DNA from: Aricia agestis
Taxonomy: Eukaryota > Arthropoda > Insecta > Lepidoptera > Lycaenidae
NCBI RefSeq assembly: GCF_905147365.1
Contig: NC_056416.1
Span: 3,368,001 to 3,432,000 of the forward strand
Direction: 5' to 3'
DNA: 64,000 nucleotides
The stretch's first letter is position 1. Every line of letters starts with the position of its first letter. Shown here piece after piece: positions 42,796 to 53,464 of this stretch. A program made the position numbers and the translations under genes. The notes under the pieces are model-generated. The model was not told where the DNA came from. It was given only the letters and a program-made list of their open reading frames with translations, and searched no databases.

Positions 42796-45267
42796 TAACC
42801 CAAGCCTAATAAAAAATCGGCCAAGTGCAAGTCGGACTTGAGCGCGAAGTCTTATTCCTCTACTACTTTTAAAAAAAAAATAGTTTTTTGTATGTTTAAT
42901 TTGTCAATATAGAAGTCCTTTTAATAAAATTAAAAAATATAATATTTGTTATATGACACTAGCCGGCGACTCTCCCTGTCCGCACTATGGGTGTACTAAG
43001 GAGAGCCAGCGGCCAGCGTAGGACTATAATTATTGCAGAGAATGGATATTAGAAATGATACTGGGCTATGGGGGTGAGGTGCTAGTGGACTGGGTAACTG
43101 GGCTATGGAAGGACTACCTATGGCATCTGTCGATACAATGACGTTGAAACATCCAACTCTTTGCAGACGGTGACGGTTTTTTATTCATCAAGATCAGATC
43201 GTTGATATTCCTATCGGCTTTGCTGGAGCTGGATGAAACCAAAACATTAGAGTAAAAAATTAAATAGCGGTTAATTTTTAAAATCCGCCAGTCGCAACTC
43301 GCAAGATAAAAGCGACTCGGGAATACTATTTTGATGTTGCTCTTTTAGATGTCTATAACGCCATCTCCCGTCAGTTTACTCTAGCTTTCGTAGCACGACC
43401 TGCACGAGACATAGAGGTACTAAAGAATACTACAAGATGGCGCTGGTTCAAAAAACATTTTTTCTTTTCTTCAAAATTCAAATGCTAGTGAGTCATCTTA
43501 GTATTTTTTAATTGGTAGCGAAATCTTTATAACACAAGCCCGGTATGGGCTTTTTAACACTGTTTTTTGTTAACTGTATATTCATTTTTGTGTATCAATT
43601 GGTACTACTAATATTATATACTTATTGTGGTATCAATAAATAAATAAATAAATAAATAAAATAAAAAAATATATAAGTACTTATAGCAGATTCGTACTAG
43701 AAGTTAGAAAAGTATACATTTAAAATGTATATGTGTTCTTGCTTTCTTCCTACTGTTATTTATAAGTGTACAATTAAAAATCGTTAATTTTATGTCACAA
43801 GAACTACATAATATTATGTAAAATAATACTCAGTTGGAGCTATAGAAGCCAATGCATTGAATCGAATCAAACATACTCCAGCAGTAAATAAAATAAAATT
43901 TGTTTGATCACATTTATTCAGATTGTATACTATACATTGGAAAAGTGTGAATTAACATTCTTATATACCATATAGAACACTAAATTAATGTACAACCACA
44001 GGACACTATAGTCTGACATACAGAAAGCACACAATAATATGTGGAGGTAGTTAAATCTTTTTGCCAATAAAATTTGTCAAAACACAGCCGTAGCTGCATA
44101 TAAAATCTTCACAAAGCTAACATGTTTTATATTTTATGACACACATAATAATATTGTATGTATAAGGTACTTACTTGTGTTATACAGTCAGGGAATCTTA
44201 TTATTAGAGTGAGTGTCATAATTGAACATTTTCTATCCAACTTTCATAAAAGGAGGCTGTGGACATCTTTTTTTTATTATTATTAATCTACGAATAATAA
44301 AAACATAGCTCCCATACTTCAACCGTTTTGAATTTGGTTCCTTTTCGCACACTAAAATATGGCAATAGCAACAAAACCCTACACTCAAATTTACGAAATA
44401 AAGCCGTTGAAATTAATTATCACTTCTATATTTACACAAAATTGTGTACCGAATACATGCAAGTATGCATGTATTCGGGTCACATTTTGTAGACCTGTGG
44501 ACACATTTTTTTGACACAGTTACTCTTCCTTAGTTTTTATTATTTGTAGTTATTAACCATCATATTATTTGACATCATCTATTATTCAAAACAAATTATA
44601 AAAACTTCCTGCTTAAAAGTAAGATTCCCTGATATTAACTTGGAATGCCTAATGGTCAAGTTTATATCATAAAGTTTTAGTCATAAAAATATTATCATTA
44701 AGTACAGAGTTTTTATACTGTTACACATCATTTTTATGAATGCAAGGAATCAAGCAATTTTGGACTACGTTAAAAAAAAATAAGAATTGAATTCACAATG
44801 TTTTGCCAACATAATATTGTACAAAGATAACAACAAAATATGCTTCTGTATTCTTTTAAACAAATAATATATACATACATACATTTTATTAATTGACCTA
44901 TAATGTTGTTTTTCCTAAAATTACACACAACATAGACATGTGCAATATGAAACCAAAGTAGCCAAATAATGTTTCTTTACTTGAATTACTTTAAATCACA
45001 GCCTCTAATGTTTATTTAGTGTAACTTTTTATCATGGTTTGGCTTTAGTGAAACATTCTTCTTGTTAGTCAGCTACTCCAGTTCCAATTTTTAGAGGTTT
45101 CCCTAATTTTAGGAATAGATCTCTTAGCGTTAAGAAGGCCATAAATTTAACTACTCACATTAACTTTAGAATATAACTGGTGTTTTTCATTATAGATCAG
45201 ACGTAGATACATAGAACATAAACATAATATAAATTATATTGTGATTAACAAAAACTATTAACTTTTT
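42796..45267. other. Intergenic and 3' region between T-box gene and ANKMY2
   Basis: AT-rich. It contains an (AATA)n run at 43630-43665, a CTACGAATAATAAAAAC MITE copy (44283-44553), and probably the 3' UTR of the minus-strand ANKMY2 gene. Minus-strand AATAAA candidates fall at 45011-45016, 44885-44890 and 43913-43918. Confidence 0.4.
44283..44553. mobile_element. MITE with CTACGAATAATAAAAAC ends, copy 2
   Basis: Left end CTACGAATAATAAAAACATA, right end CTTCCTTAGTTTTTATTATT-TGTAG. Internal TGAATTTGGTTCCTTTTCG and a GAATACATGCAAGTATGCAT-GTATTC palindrome (44451-44476). Related to 16160 and 53791. Confidence 0.65.
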
Positions 45268-46251
45268 CTATCCGGCGACAAGATTTTGGAGTTCAGTGGT
45301 TAATTCGCCCGCGTCTATGTTTGGTTTAGCGTTCATAATTGCGGGAGAGCTGGACTCTCGGTTGCAGGCTTTCTTGTGCACGAACCAGTGTAGGCGCTGA
45401 CACTCCCTGTCGCAGTATTGTACCGATTTACATTTTGAACACTTCTTTGCTGGTTTCTCCTCTCCACAAGTACTGCAGTATGGTATGGCATCAACAAAGC
45501 CTCTCTGGCCATTGATAGTACAGTTTATAACCGACAATGCAGGTGGGGGATCCTTACTAGTCAGGGAAGTGACCATTTGGTGAAATGTTGTACATTCTCT
45601 GTAGGGGAACTCTCGAACACAATCCTTTAGGAAGGTATCCATGAGGTCCAGCGAGAATCCATCTTTGCCAGGTTTCAAGAGTTTCTTTGCAAACACTTCA
45701 ACAATATCATGTTTCTTTTCCTCCTTATCTGAGTTTGGTTTCTGTTTGTCCCTTATATTATTAATTTCTCTTATGATATAAGCTAGATAGTGGTACTTAA
45801 ATGCCATAACTTCATTGGTATCGCTTCCTCTGGTCATTTCCTTTTTACAAAGCATGTCTAGGACCTTACTTACTTTGTCTGCATTTTCGAGTAATGCAGG
45901 GGTGTGTTGAAGGTTCAACGCTAATCTTACTGGATGAATGTTCACTCCTAGGACAAATTTATGCAATGGTTCTACAAGGACCGAGGGCAGATGTGGGTCC
46001 GTCTGTTGACCTTGAGGTATTGAGTAGTATGATATTTCTTTGAATGGAATGTAGTTGTTAATTGTGGCGACTGTGTGATGGTTGCCGACAAATGCAGCCA
46101 TTTGAGATGCAGTACGTCCTACAGAATTTGTGGCAGTCGGTTTTGCTCCAGCATCGAGGAGCAGCTTGCACACCTCAGAGTTTCCAGACAAGGCACCAAA
46201 GTGTAGGGCAGTGTAATTGTACTCATGTTTACCTGAGTTCACATCAGCACC
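45268..46251 (-). CDS. ANKMY2: ANKMY2-like protein, terminal exon 2
   Basis: Residues 59-385 and the TAG stop, entered at phase 0 after TATTTTCAG. It continues the ankyrin region (GADVNSGKHEYNYTALHFGA, then CKLLLDAGAKPTATNSVGRT, about residues 59-105). A conserved central helical region follows (about 130-310), then a MYND zinc finger with C317, C320, C329, C332, C338, C342, H350 and C354 (CSTC...CSKC...YCDREC...HKKAC). Domain order and length (385 versus about 440 in vertebrates) match ankyrin repeat and MYND domain protein 2. In mammals ANKMY2 controls trafficking of adenylyl cyclases to cilia and tunes Hedgehog signalling; the insect role is less clear. MYND fingers bind proline-rich peptides. 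Confidence 0.92.
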   Translation of the reverse strand, partial: GADVNSGKHEYNYTALHFGALSGNSEVCKLLLDAGAKPTATNSVGRTASQMAAFVGNHHTVATINNYIPFKEISYYSIPQGQQTDPHLPSVLVEPLHKFVLGVNIHPVRLALNLQHTPALLENADKVSKVLDMLCKKEMTRGSDTNEVMAFKYHYLAYIIREINNIRDKQKPNSDKEEKKHDIVEVFAKKLLKPGKDGFSLDLMDTFLKDCVREFPYRECTTFHQMVTSLTSKDPPPALSVINCTINGQRGFVDAIPYCSTCGEEKPAKKCSKCKSVQYCDRECQRLHWFVHKKACNRESSSPAIMNAKPNIDAGELTTELQNLVAG

Positions 46252-46713
46252 CTGAAAATATACAATTTTTCTTTATAACAACTGCAACAAGTTGTTTGTC
46301 TTTTATCAATTATATTTTTGCTTTTATTAGCCAATAATACTAACATGCATTAATTCTAAAGATAAAAGTACAAATATACACCAATATTGTAGTACTAAAA
46401 ATTTAATCAGCATACCTACAGTTTGTATATCTAACAATGTGATTTGGAACTTTCTTATAAGGTATGCTCAGGCAATTTGTGCACAAGTATTATGATGCAT
46501 AATAATTCATGTTAGCATTGTAGAGACAATGGTTAATGTGACATCAACCTCAATACATTCAATAGCTCCTTTTAAATAGCGGACAATGTGCAACATTTAC
46601 GCTTTATACAAATTAATTTTGCATGACTTAAACTAATTGAGATCTTTAGCATTTCTATGTCAAGACAACCCATCTTTAAGTTATTAAAGCTTATAAATAG
46701 TTAAAACACGTAC
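46252..46713 (-). other. ANKMY2 intron
   Basis: A 462-bp intron with donor AGG|GTACGT (minus strand) and acceptor TTTTCAG|GG. AT-rich; no element recognised. Confidence 0.8.
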
Positions 46714-46887
46714 CCTGTCGAGCAATAACTGGACCATATCCTTGTTACCCTTATAAGCAGCGTGCTGTAGCGCCGTCATACCATTTTCGTCAAATAAATT
46801 AACAGTTCCCTTGTAATTGGCTAGTAAAGTCTTAAATTCACTTAGATCGCCTTGCGCTATAACAGCAAATATATTTTCAGCGGACAT
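46714..46887 (-). CDS. ANKMY2: ANKMY2-like protein, coding exon 1
   Basis: Residues 1-58, starting MSAENIFAVIAQGDLSEFKT and holding the first ankyrin repeat (ENGMTALQHAAYKGNKDMVQ). It joins exon 2 in frame at phase 0, completing the repeat junction LLLDR-GADVN. The ATG at 46887 is the first in frame and the N-terminal IAQGD..EFK helix is a normal ankyrin cap. The likely promoter lies in 46888-47030, which has no TATA box and faces intergenic sequence. Confidence 0.92.
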
Positions 46888-47430
46888 TTTACACTTTTAA
46901 TAGGCACACCAAAAGATAAAATCCCGATCGCTTTTCACACAATTTTTCAATAGATTTTGACACTTTTGACAGCAATAGTGTAAAGTCAGAAATGTCAAAT
47001 CTAAATGACGTTATTTTTTTTATTTTAGAACATTGAGACTAGAACATTTTTTGGTTAACTCTTATGCTGCAGCCGCACATGCGTCTATCGTACCGGACAC
47101 AGATTTTAGAAGTAAGAGATATGCTATAGAGCGTGTCACATGTCGCCAAATCCTGCCCATATGGGCACAAATTGTCAGTCGTATGTCAGTCACTCCACGG
47201 CTTACACGTTTTACGCCGCCACTACGCCGTAAATTGTGAACAAAATGCTGACTTGTGCTATAAATACCTACAAAAATTGCAGCGATACTGTGAATTTCAA
47301 AAATAGCGGGATCACCTATTTACACGAAAAATGTTCCGTGAACTATCAAACTAAGGCACTAGTGATGTGGTGTGATGCAGATTTTGGTATCGATATTTTT
47401 ATCGACATTTTTTATGCGGTTGCGTTATTA
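46888..47430. other. Promoter side of ANKMY2 and intergenic DNA
   Basis: It includes GACACTTTTGACAGC and TGTCAAATCTAAATGACGTT near the presumed start, with a CREB-like TGACGT core at about 47007. The segment around 47070-47090 (ATGCTGCAGCCGCACATGCG) resembles ATGCCGCGGCCGCATATGCG at 49632, suggesting shared repeat debris. Confidence 0.3.
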
Positions 47431-47432
47431 TC

Positions 47433-47755
47433 TACACTAATATTATAAAGCTGAATAGTTTGTTTGTTTGAATGCGCTAATCTCAGGAACTACTAGTCCG
47501 ATTTGAAATTTTGAAGTATCTTTTCAGAGTTAGATAGCTCATAGCCAAGAAACAGAGGAAAATGTGGAAAAAACGGGGAAAATTATTTGAAAGGGCTTAT
47601 CTCACGCACCATCCAGCAATTTTTATGTTGCTTGGCATAAATAAAAAGTAGATCACATGAAGGATCATAGCCCATTGGCTATTTTTGTGGGCTATTTTGT
47701 CTTTGAAATTCCTAATTTACGGGGGTGAAGCCGCGCGGAAGGTCTAAATTTATTA
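47433..47755 (+). repeat. Helitron-like dispersed repeat, copy 2
   Basis: Begins TCTACACTAATATTATAAAG and shares TTGAATGCGCTAATCTCAGG, AACTACTAGTCCGATTTG and AGCCGCGCGG with copy 1 at 42423. The right end lacks the CTAGT terminus. Confidence 0.5.
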
Positions 47756-47757
47756 TA

Positions 47758-48008
47758 AACTAGCTGACCCGGCGAACTTCGTATCGCCTAACAGTCGTTT
47801 CTTTAACTTTTGTATGGGAGTATAGAAAAGTGTTGTTTTTAGACTTTCTCAGGAAATTTAATTTTTTTTTTTAGAATTTTTCTCTCCGTAATAACCATCC
47901 TCGTTCTTCAAGGAATATTAAAAAAAAAGAATTAGCGAAATCGGTCCAACCGTTCTCGAGTTTGGCGCTTAGCAACACATTCAGCGACTCATTTTTATAT
48001 TATAGATA
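47758..48008 (+). repeat. Dispersed repeat (AGCTGACCCGGCGAACTTCG)
   Basis: From AACTAGCTGACCCGGCGAAC to CATTTTTATATTATAGATAT, with CGGTCCAACCGTTCTCGAG internally. A widespread lepidopteran repeat type; class not assigned. Confidence 0.5.
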
Positions 48009-48172
48009 TGCGGAAGTTTTATTTTATAGTCGAAAGAAGTGGTGTTTTAACGGTTACTCATATAATAACTCACAATAATTAGTGCATCGTTGAAGAATGA
48101 TTTGTATTACCTTCATCGCTTTTAGTCCTATTACAGTTTTCTCAGAGACGCAAAATTCAAAGAGAAATGTAT

Positions 48173-49050
48173 GAAAAAAATCGGCCAAGTGCGAGTTGGT
48201 CTCGCGCACGAAAGGTTCCTTATCATAATAGAGCAAAATTAGGCAAATAAGGTGTTTTTGTACGAATCCTTAAGAGGAGTCCACACCGCCCTTTTTTCCA
48301 TACAAACGTTGTCCCCTGTTTCCTCCCTGGATAATGCTAGTAGAGTTATAATTTTTTTCCTGAATATCTACGGCCACTAATACAATGTCCCTATGTTTTC
48401 TTTTTTTTTCATAATTTAATTATTAAATAAGATATGAACGTTCAAAAACCCAAAAAAATGTCCAGATTTTCCGCTGTGTTCAAACGTCCAGAAAACAGAT
48501 TTGGCTAGATTATACAAAAAAAGCAAAACATAGGAACACAGCTCAAGCCTTTTTTTAATCTTTAATGAAAAAAGTACTTAAATCGGTTAAGTTTTGGAGA
48601 AGGAATCAGGGGACAACGAATCGTTGATTTTCTGGATTTTCTGCAGTTATCTCTATCGCGTTCTGCGGTATAGGCTTGTGGTAAGGGAGACAGCTATAGA
48701 TATTACACGTACTTTTTTTTTCATTTCTCTAGCCCCTGGTGTATTATTTAGTTTATTTTAATTTTATTATTAATTGTTAAAGTATAAATACAATGGAGTA
48801 TTTTGTACTTTTCAAGTGCCTACCTAGTACCTGTTGTCATTATTGATATCGAGCAAAAAATAGCAAAAAAATCACGTTTGTTGTGTGGGAGCCCCCTTAA
48901 ATATTTAATTTAATTTGTTATAGTATCTGTTATTATAGCGGTAACAGACATACACAATCTGTAAAAATTTCAGAAGTGTAGCGGTTATTGAGATATACAG
49001 CCGAGACAGACAATAAGACATCGAAGTCTTAGGAATAGGGTCCCTTTTTT
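48173..49050 (-). repeat. AGGGTTCTGTACCC family copy interrupted by a MITE
   Basis: Reverse-strand copy of the repeat at 24757. Its right-hand portion is 48173-48269 (GGCCAAGTGCGAGTTGGTCT) and its left-hand portion is about 48750-49050 (TTATTATTAATTGTTAAAG to TAGGGTCCC). A TTAA-targeting MITE (48274-48745) separates the two parts, at the position where the uninterrupted copy has ATTTTAAGG/CCTTAAAAT. Confidence 0.6.
48274..48745 (-). mobile_element. TTAA-target MITE, copy A
   Basis: About 470 bp, a reverse-strand copy of 61874-62339. It is preceded by TTAA (48270-48273) and begins GAGGAGTCCACACCGCCC. Shared internal strings include TTGTCCCCTGTTTCCTCCCT, GGATAATGCTAGTAGAGTTA and GGAGACAGCTATAGATATTA. 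The far end (CCCCTGGTGTA) has lost the last bases of the terminal repeat. Confidence 0.78.
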
Positions 49051-49069
49051 TCCTTCATAAAGATATTCA

Positions 49070-49600
49070 AAAAATAATAAGCGGGGGATGTTACTACATC
49101 TCTATAGAAGCCAAAACTGTGGCTAGTTTTTTGTCTGTCTGTCTGTATGTTTGTTCCAGCATCACACAAAAACTAATGATCCGTTTTGAATGCGGTTTTC
49201 GCAGATATATTTGTCTTTTTCCAACTTAAAATCTGGTTACATAATATTATGAATGTTTGTTTATCTATTGCCTAGTTACGATTTTGCCAAACAGCTGATT
49301 ATTTTGCCGAATTGAGTTGGTCCCATAGTAAAAGTTTTTCGTAATCACGGATGATTTCAACCCCTTTCGGCCCCTTTAAGTTGTTTTTGTTAGAATGTAA
49401 TATTAATTATTTATCACTTTCATTCTTTTAATATTATTTAAATACATCCATATCGTCGTAATAATAATTAATCGACACCGTAGATAGACCGGACATCACT
49501 AGACCGTGTACCGTTGACACTATTCTGACAATATAGTGTCATTGAAGTCGGCGACATAGGTTTCCATATAAATGGCGCTACATAACACTTCTCCTTATTT
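49070..49600. other. Intergenic repeat debris
   Basis: Contains a TTTTTGTCTGTCTGTCTGTA run with GCGGGGGATGTTACTACATC (49082-49155), a known style of lepidopteran dispersed repeat. The rest is AT-rich and unassigned. Confidence 0.35.
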
Positions 49601-49605
49601 TCCTG

Positions 49606-49745
49606 TTCTGAGGTACCGAAGCTTCGTGTTATGCCGCGGCCGCATATGCGTAGAGCTTCGCGCTAAAAACGATACTAAATGGACTATCTGCGCTGCGTGT
49701 ATCGTCCAATAGTATCGCCTCATAGCACGAAGCTTCGGACGATAG
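49606..49745. repeat. Hairpin segment flanking a LINE tail
   Basis: CCGAAGCTTCGTGTTATG at 49616 and CATAGCACGAAGCTTCGG at 49722 form an inverted repeat. The inner CTGCGTGTATCGTCCAATAG (49696-49715) has an inverted counterpart to the right of the LINE tail at 50295-50310 (TTGGACGATACACGCAG), suggesting the LINE tail interrupted a larger fold-back element. Confidence 0.55.
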
Positions 49746-49755
49746 ACGCTTGCCA

Positions 49756-50263
49756 GGAGGGAACCAACGCCTCGTTGCCACCACTGCGATCATGATGATG
49801 ACACCGCATAGCACACGCTCCTGGAATGCCCAGCCTGGGTTAAACAGCGAGCGGTGCTTGTTGCGACCACCGGACTTGACTTAACACTCCCGACCATAAT
49901 CTCAAATAGGTTGATAGGACTCGGGCAACGGGCTGGGGAACCCGCTGCCTATTGCACGAGTCCTTCCGGACGTAGAGCGCCCGGTGCCTTGGGCAGCTCT
50001 CCCGGAGTAGGCGGTAGCAGACTGCCGCGCGGAGTATCTGCGCGAAAGCAGACGCCGCTAACTGGGACGCTGCAGTTTTCGCCTTAGGCGGGTCCAGCGG
50101 CTCAGCGCCAAGCGGAGGAGAAGGCACGGACGGGTTTTAGTGGGTAGAGCTGCGGTCAATTTACCACCTTGCCGACCGCAGAGAGCCTCACATATCCGCG
50201 GCTGGATTTCCCCGTCCCCCGCGGAATGCGTAGGAGCATTTCCCATCCTTAAAAAAAAAAAAA
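49756..50263 (+). mobile_element. 3' end of an R1-like non-LTR retrotransposon
   Basis: GC-rich segment ending in a 13-base A-run (50251-50263). One frame reads DTA*HTLLECPAW then VKQRAVLVATTGLDL, the C-terminal Cys/His motif region typical of R1/jockey-group ORF2, with an in-frame TAG at 49809-49811. The rest would be the end of ORF2 and the 3' UTR (SRGW.SPSPAECVG-like sequence near 50200). Heavily 5' truncated and dead. Confidence 0.7.
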
Positions 50264-50698
50264 GGTGCGGCCGGGCCGTTATGACACGAAACCATTGGAC
50301 GATACACGCAGATCGTCGAAGCAGTAAGCACTACGCAGCCTGTACGGCCCGGGCAAATACCATGCAACCATAGACAAATGTATTCCTATAGTGATTCTAT
50401 ACAATATAGAAGGAAAATAATTAAGAAAGATTCCTACTCTAGTTCACACGTACCATTTTCCTCAAAGATTTTGGTCTCATTTGATTCGGAATACCATAGA
50501 CTAGAACATTCTATCAAAATTCCAAGAGAGGCTAAAAGAATTCAAAACTTATTTAACCCTTTCTGTAATAAATAATAATAAAAAAAATAAAAATAAAATA
50601 AAAAGCCTTTTATTTCTTGCTATGATACTAATGTGATAGAATAGAGCTTATGTTAAAATAAAAGTTTACAAACAGTGGTAATAAATAATAATGACTAT
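50264..50698. other. Intergenic, unassigned
   Basis: The first 100 bases look like the right part of the interrupted fold-back element. The rest is AT-rich, with A-rich runs at 50570-50603. Confidence 0.3.
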
Positions 50699-51107
50699 AA
50701 ATTAAGAAATTTAAAAAAACCCCCGCCAAACAACTTTAAAAAGTAATGAAATAATATTTACTGCCTGTAAGTTCAAATAATTCCTAACTTGTGTAAAGTA
50801 ATATTTTAGTCCATAATTGTTGTCACGGTGTGTCGGGGGACCGCCAAGTAAGCTACAACCTAGAACCGCCAAGTCGCTGATTATCTCCATTCGGTTCGCT
50901 GTGAATTAGTGTGAACTGATCCTTAAACTATAATGTTATGTGAAATCAAACATCTATAATAGCGGTCCCCCGACACACCTTGACAACAATTATGGACTAA
51001 AATTTTACTTTACACAAGTTAGGAATTATTTGAACTTACAGGCAGTAAATATTATTTCATTACTTTTTAAAGTTGTTTGGCGGGGGTTTTTTTTAATTTC
51101 TTAATTT
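50699..51107. mobile_element. 409-bp fold-back element with 146-bp arms
   Basis: Arms 50699-50844 and 50962-51107 are inverted copies of equal length, differing at only a few positions. The outer ends are AAATTAAGAAATTT / ATTTCTTAATTT; a CCCCCGCCAAACAACTTTAA block and GTGTGTCGGGGGACCGC lie inside. The 117-bp centre contains a direct ACCGCCAAGT repeat (50841, 50865). There is no ORF. The very long arms put it in the Foldback/large-MITE class. Confidence 0.9.
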
Positions 51108-51219
51108 AATTTTATTTCATACTTTTTAAACTTGTGTTGGTTATAGTGCAGAATAATTCCTATAATATACAGAATCATGTTCTCATGATTACTATATCTA
51201 TCAATGTCTTTTTCGATGA

Positions 51220-51552
51220 GGCCGATAATATGAGCCCAAACATGAAACCTCCACTTTGGGTTCATACGAAGCTCGGTTCCTATAGAATCCAGGTGATGCT
51301 GCAGCAGCAGCATGTAAATATTTACTGTCTATCTATTTCTTACTGGTTGTCGCTATTAAAATGAGCCCAAACACGAAACCTCTGCTCTAAGTTGGCGAGG
51401 AGTGGGATATCCTATTGATTACCAGGTGATGCTGCAGCATCAGTCCACCCGTTTGGATGCTACGATGCCACGGACAGATACACACACAGACAAACAGACA
51501 GACAGACAGACACGTCAAACTTATAACACCCCTCTTTTTTGTCGGGGGTTAA
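51220..51552 (+). repeat. Dispersed repeat with internal duplication
   Basis: ATGAGCCCAAACATGAAACC with CAGGTGATGCTGCAGCAG (51230-51310) recurs as ATGAGCCCAAACACGAAACC with CAGGTGATGCTGCAGCAT (51361-51441). The right end has ACAGACAGACAGACAGACAC and a TTTTTTGTCGGGGGTTAATA terminus common in lepidopteran repeats. Confidence 0.6.
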
Positions 51553-51675
51553 TAAAATATCAAAACTACTCTTAATTTACTTGCGACTATTAACTAACTA
51601 TACTACTATACTATTCTACTGTTAATTACATAATTAATGTTAATGTAACTTTTTTTTTCTCTGCAAGAACCCCTC

Positions 51676-53041
51676 TCAGTTGAAGGTGAAGGCCTCCTCT
51701 AAAGAATTCCATTTTTCTCTATCTCGAGCAACTGTTGGCCAGGAGCGACCGGCTATTTTTATTATTTCATCCTCCCATCTCGCATGTGGTCTGCCTTGGA
51801 GACGTTTACCATACGGGCCAGCCCATTTAGTTATCCTGCTAGTCCATCGGTCGTCCTCTAGCCTCGCTACGTGTCCTGCCCACTTCCATTTTAATTTTCT
51901 AGCGTAGGTTAGGGTATCTTTCGCTTTTGTTATTTTCCTTATGTTGGAGTGGCGGATTTTTTGTATTTTTCTGATGTTGAGCATACTTCTTTCTATGCCG
52001 CGTTGGCAGGTCGTAATCTTGTCTTTAATTTTGTTAGAGAATTTCCAAGTTTGACACGCGTAGGTCAGGCAGGGTAGGAGGCAGGTATTCATCGCTTTTG
52101 TTTTTATACTTATTGTTGCTTTTAAATATCTCGCTGAGCGACCAGTATTTGTTCCACGTATTTTGCGCGCTTCGCTCTACTTCCAATTCGTTTAGTTTTC
52201 TGTCGAATCCAATTAGTTTTCCTAGGTATGTGTACGTATCAGTGTATTGTAGAGTTTCGTCGTCTATTGATATATTTCTGTATTTTGAGCTGTTTGTCAT
52301 GATTATTGTTTTTGTTAGATTCATTTCTAGTCCCACATGTTTGCTAGCCGTGTTTAAGGAGTCGATCAAGGATTGGAGTTGTGTGCTCGTTTCCGATAAC
52401 AGAACCAAATCATCTGCAAAACGCAGGTGACATAGATAATTCCCTTTGATGTTGAGTCCCATTTTTTCCCATTTTAAATTCTTTATTATTGATTCTAGGA
52501 CCGATATAAATAATTTTGGGGATAGGGGGTCTCCTTGTTTTACCCCTCTTTTTACAGCAAATGTAGGTCCAGTGGTTCCCAACTTTATTCTCGCTACGCT
52601 ATTATTATAAATATTTTTGATTAATTCTATATATTTTGGGTGAACTCCCTGGTCCTGTAGAGCAGTCCATATACTAGAGTGTGATACAGAGTCGAAGGCC
52701 TTTTTATAATCGATGAACGCTATGTAGAGACTTCTTTGTTTTTCCTGATATTTTTCCATTATGAGTTCCAACGTATGTATGTGGTCAATCGTTGAGAAAC
52801 TTTTTCGAAAGCCAGCTTGTTCGATCGGTTGTTTTGTTTCCAGCGTCCTGCTAATTCTGTTGTTAATAATTGTAGCGAAAAGTTTGTAGAGACAAGAGAG
52901 AAGGCTTATCGGTCTGTAATTTGCAATATCTTTTGCATTTCCTTTTTTGTAAATCAAAATAATCTCTGACTCTTTCCACTGTGACGGTATTTCGAATGAG
53001 CCCAAATTTACTATTATTATATTGTAAGCTAGGGAATGCAA
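51676..53041 (-). pseudogene. RTE-like reverse transcriptase, 5' truncated and frameshifted
   Basis: Reverse transcriptase of a non-LTR element. Reading from 53041: QWKESEIILIYKKG, NYRPISLLSC (residues 41-50), IDYKKAFDSV (110-119), GVKQGDPLSPKLF (166-178) and the catalytic FADD (208-211). Near 52110-52130 the frame shifts. The C-terminal part (to 51676) has ACQTWKFSN, KWKWAGHVARLEDDRWTSRI, GRPHARWEDEI and a final ARDREKWNSLEEAF, the signature tail of RTE-clade elements. The endonuclease half is missing, and the 5' break lies at about 53030 next to hAT-like sequence. A short A-rich 3' end (51648-51656 on the plus strand as T-run) fits RTE. Not functional. Confidence 0.85.
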
Positions 53042-53345
53042 TACCGGAATTCCGGGATCCCGAAATACCGGGATCCCGCATGTATTTTGCGGGACTAATC
53101 CCGGTCGAAAATTTAGCGGGATCCCGCGGGACTGGCGGGATTACAAAGAAATGTGATTCGTTCGTGTAACTTTGCGTGCGGGGGTTCGTGAACTGGCTAC
53201 AGGCAGCCCGCTAAACAATTTACCTTCAATTCACCTATAATTCACTCTAAATGAAAATTGAACCAACCAGCGTGGATGCTGAGCAAGCTTTTTCAGCTGC
53301 TGGCTACCTTGTGTTGAATATCTTTGTTAAAGAACAAACATAGAC
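53036..53345 (+). pseudogene. hAT transposon remnant
   Basis: An ATG-initiated 30-codon frame at 53251-53343 contains SVDAEQAFSAAGYLV, matching the C-terminal hAT dimerisation motif (S.ERxFS.AG type). Upstream 53040-53145 holds repeated CGGGATCCCG / CCGGGATCCCGC palindromes (53053-53125). Only the last part of a transposase is left. It directly abuts the truncated RTE element. Confidence 0.6.
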
Positions 53346-53464
53346 AAAAATTGTGTTTTTGTATGATTTATTTTATTTATTGGTATTAATAATATTCTTA
53401 AGTATTGAAGTAGATTTATAATTGAGGCATTTGTGAAAATATCAAGTCAATATCAAATATCAAC

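Noticed and set aside
47033..47239. 68-codon frame upstream of ANKMY2
   Set aside because: No homology seen; contains repeat-like ATGCTGCAGCCGCACATGCG shared with 49632.
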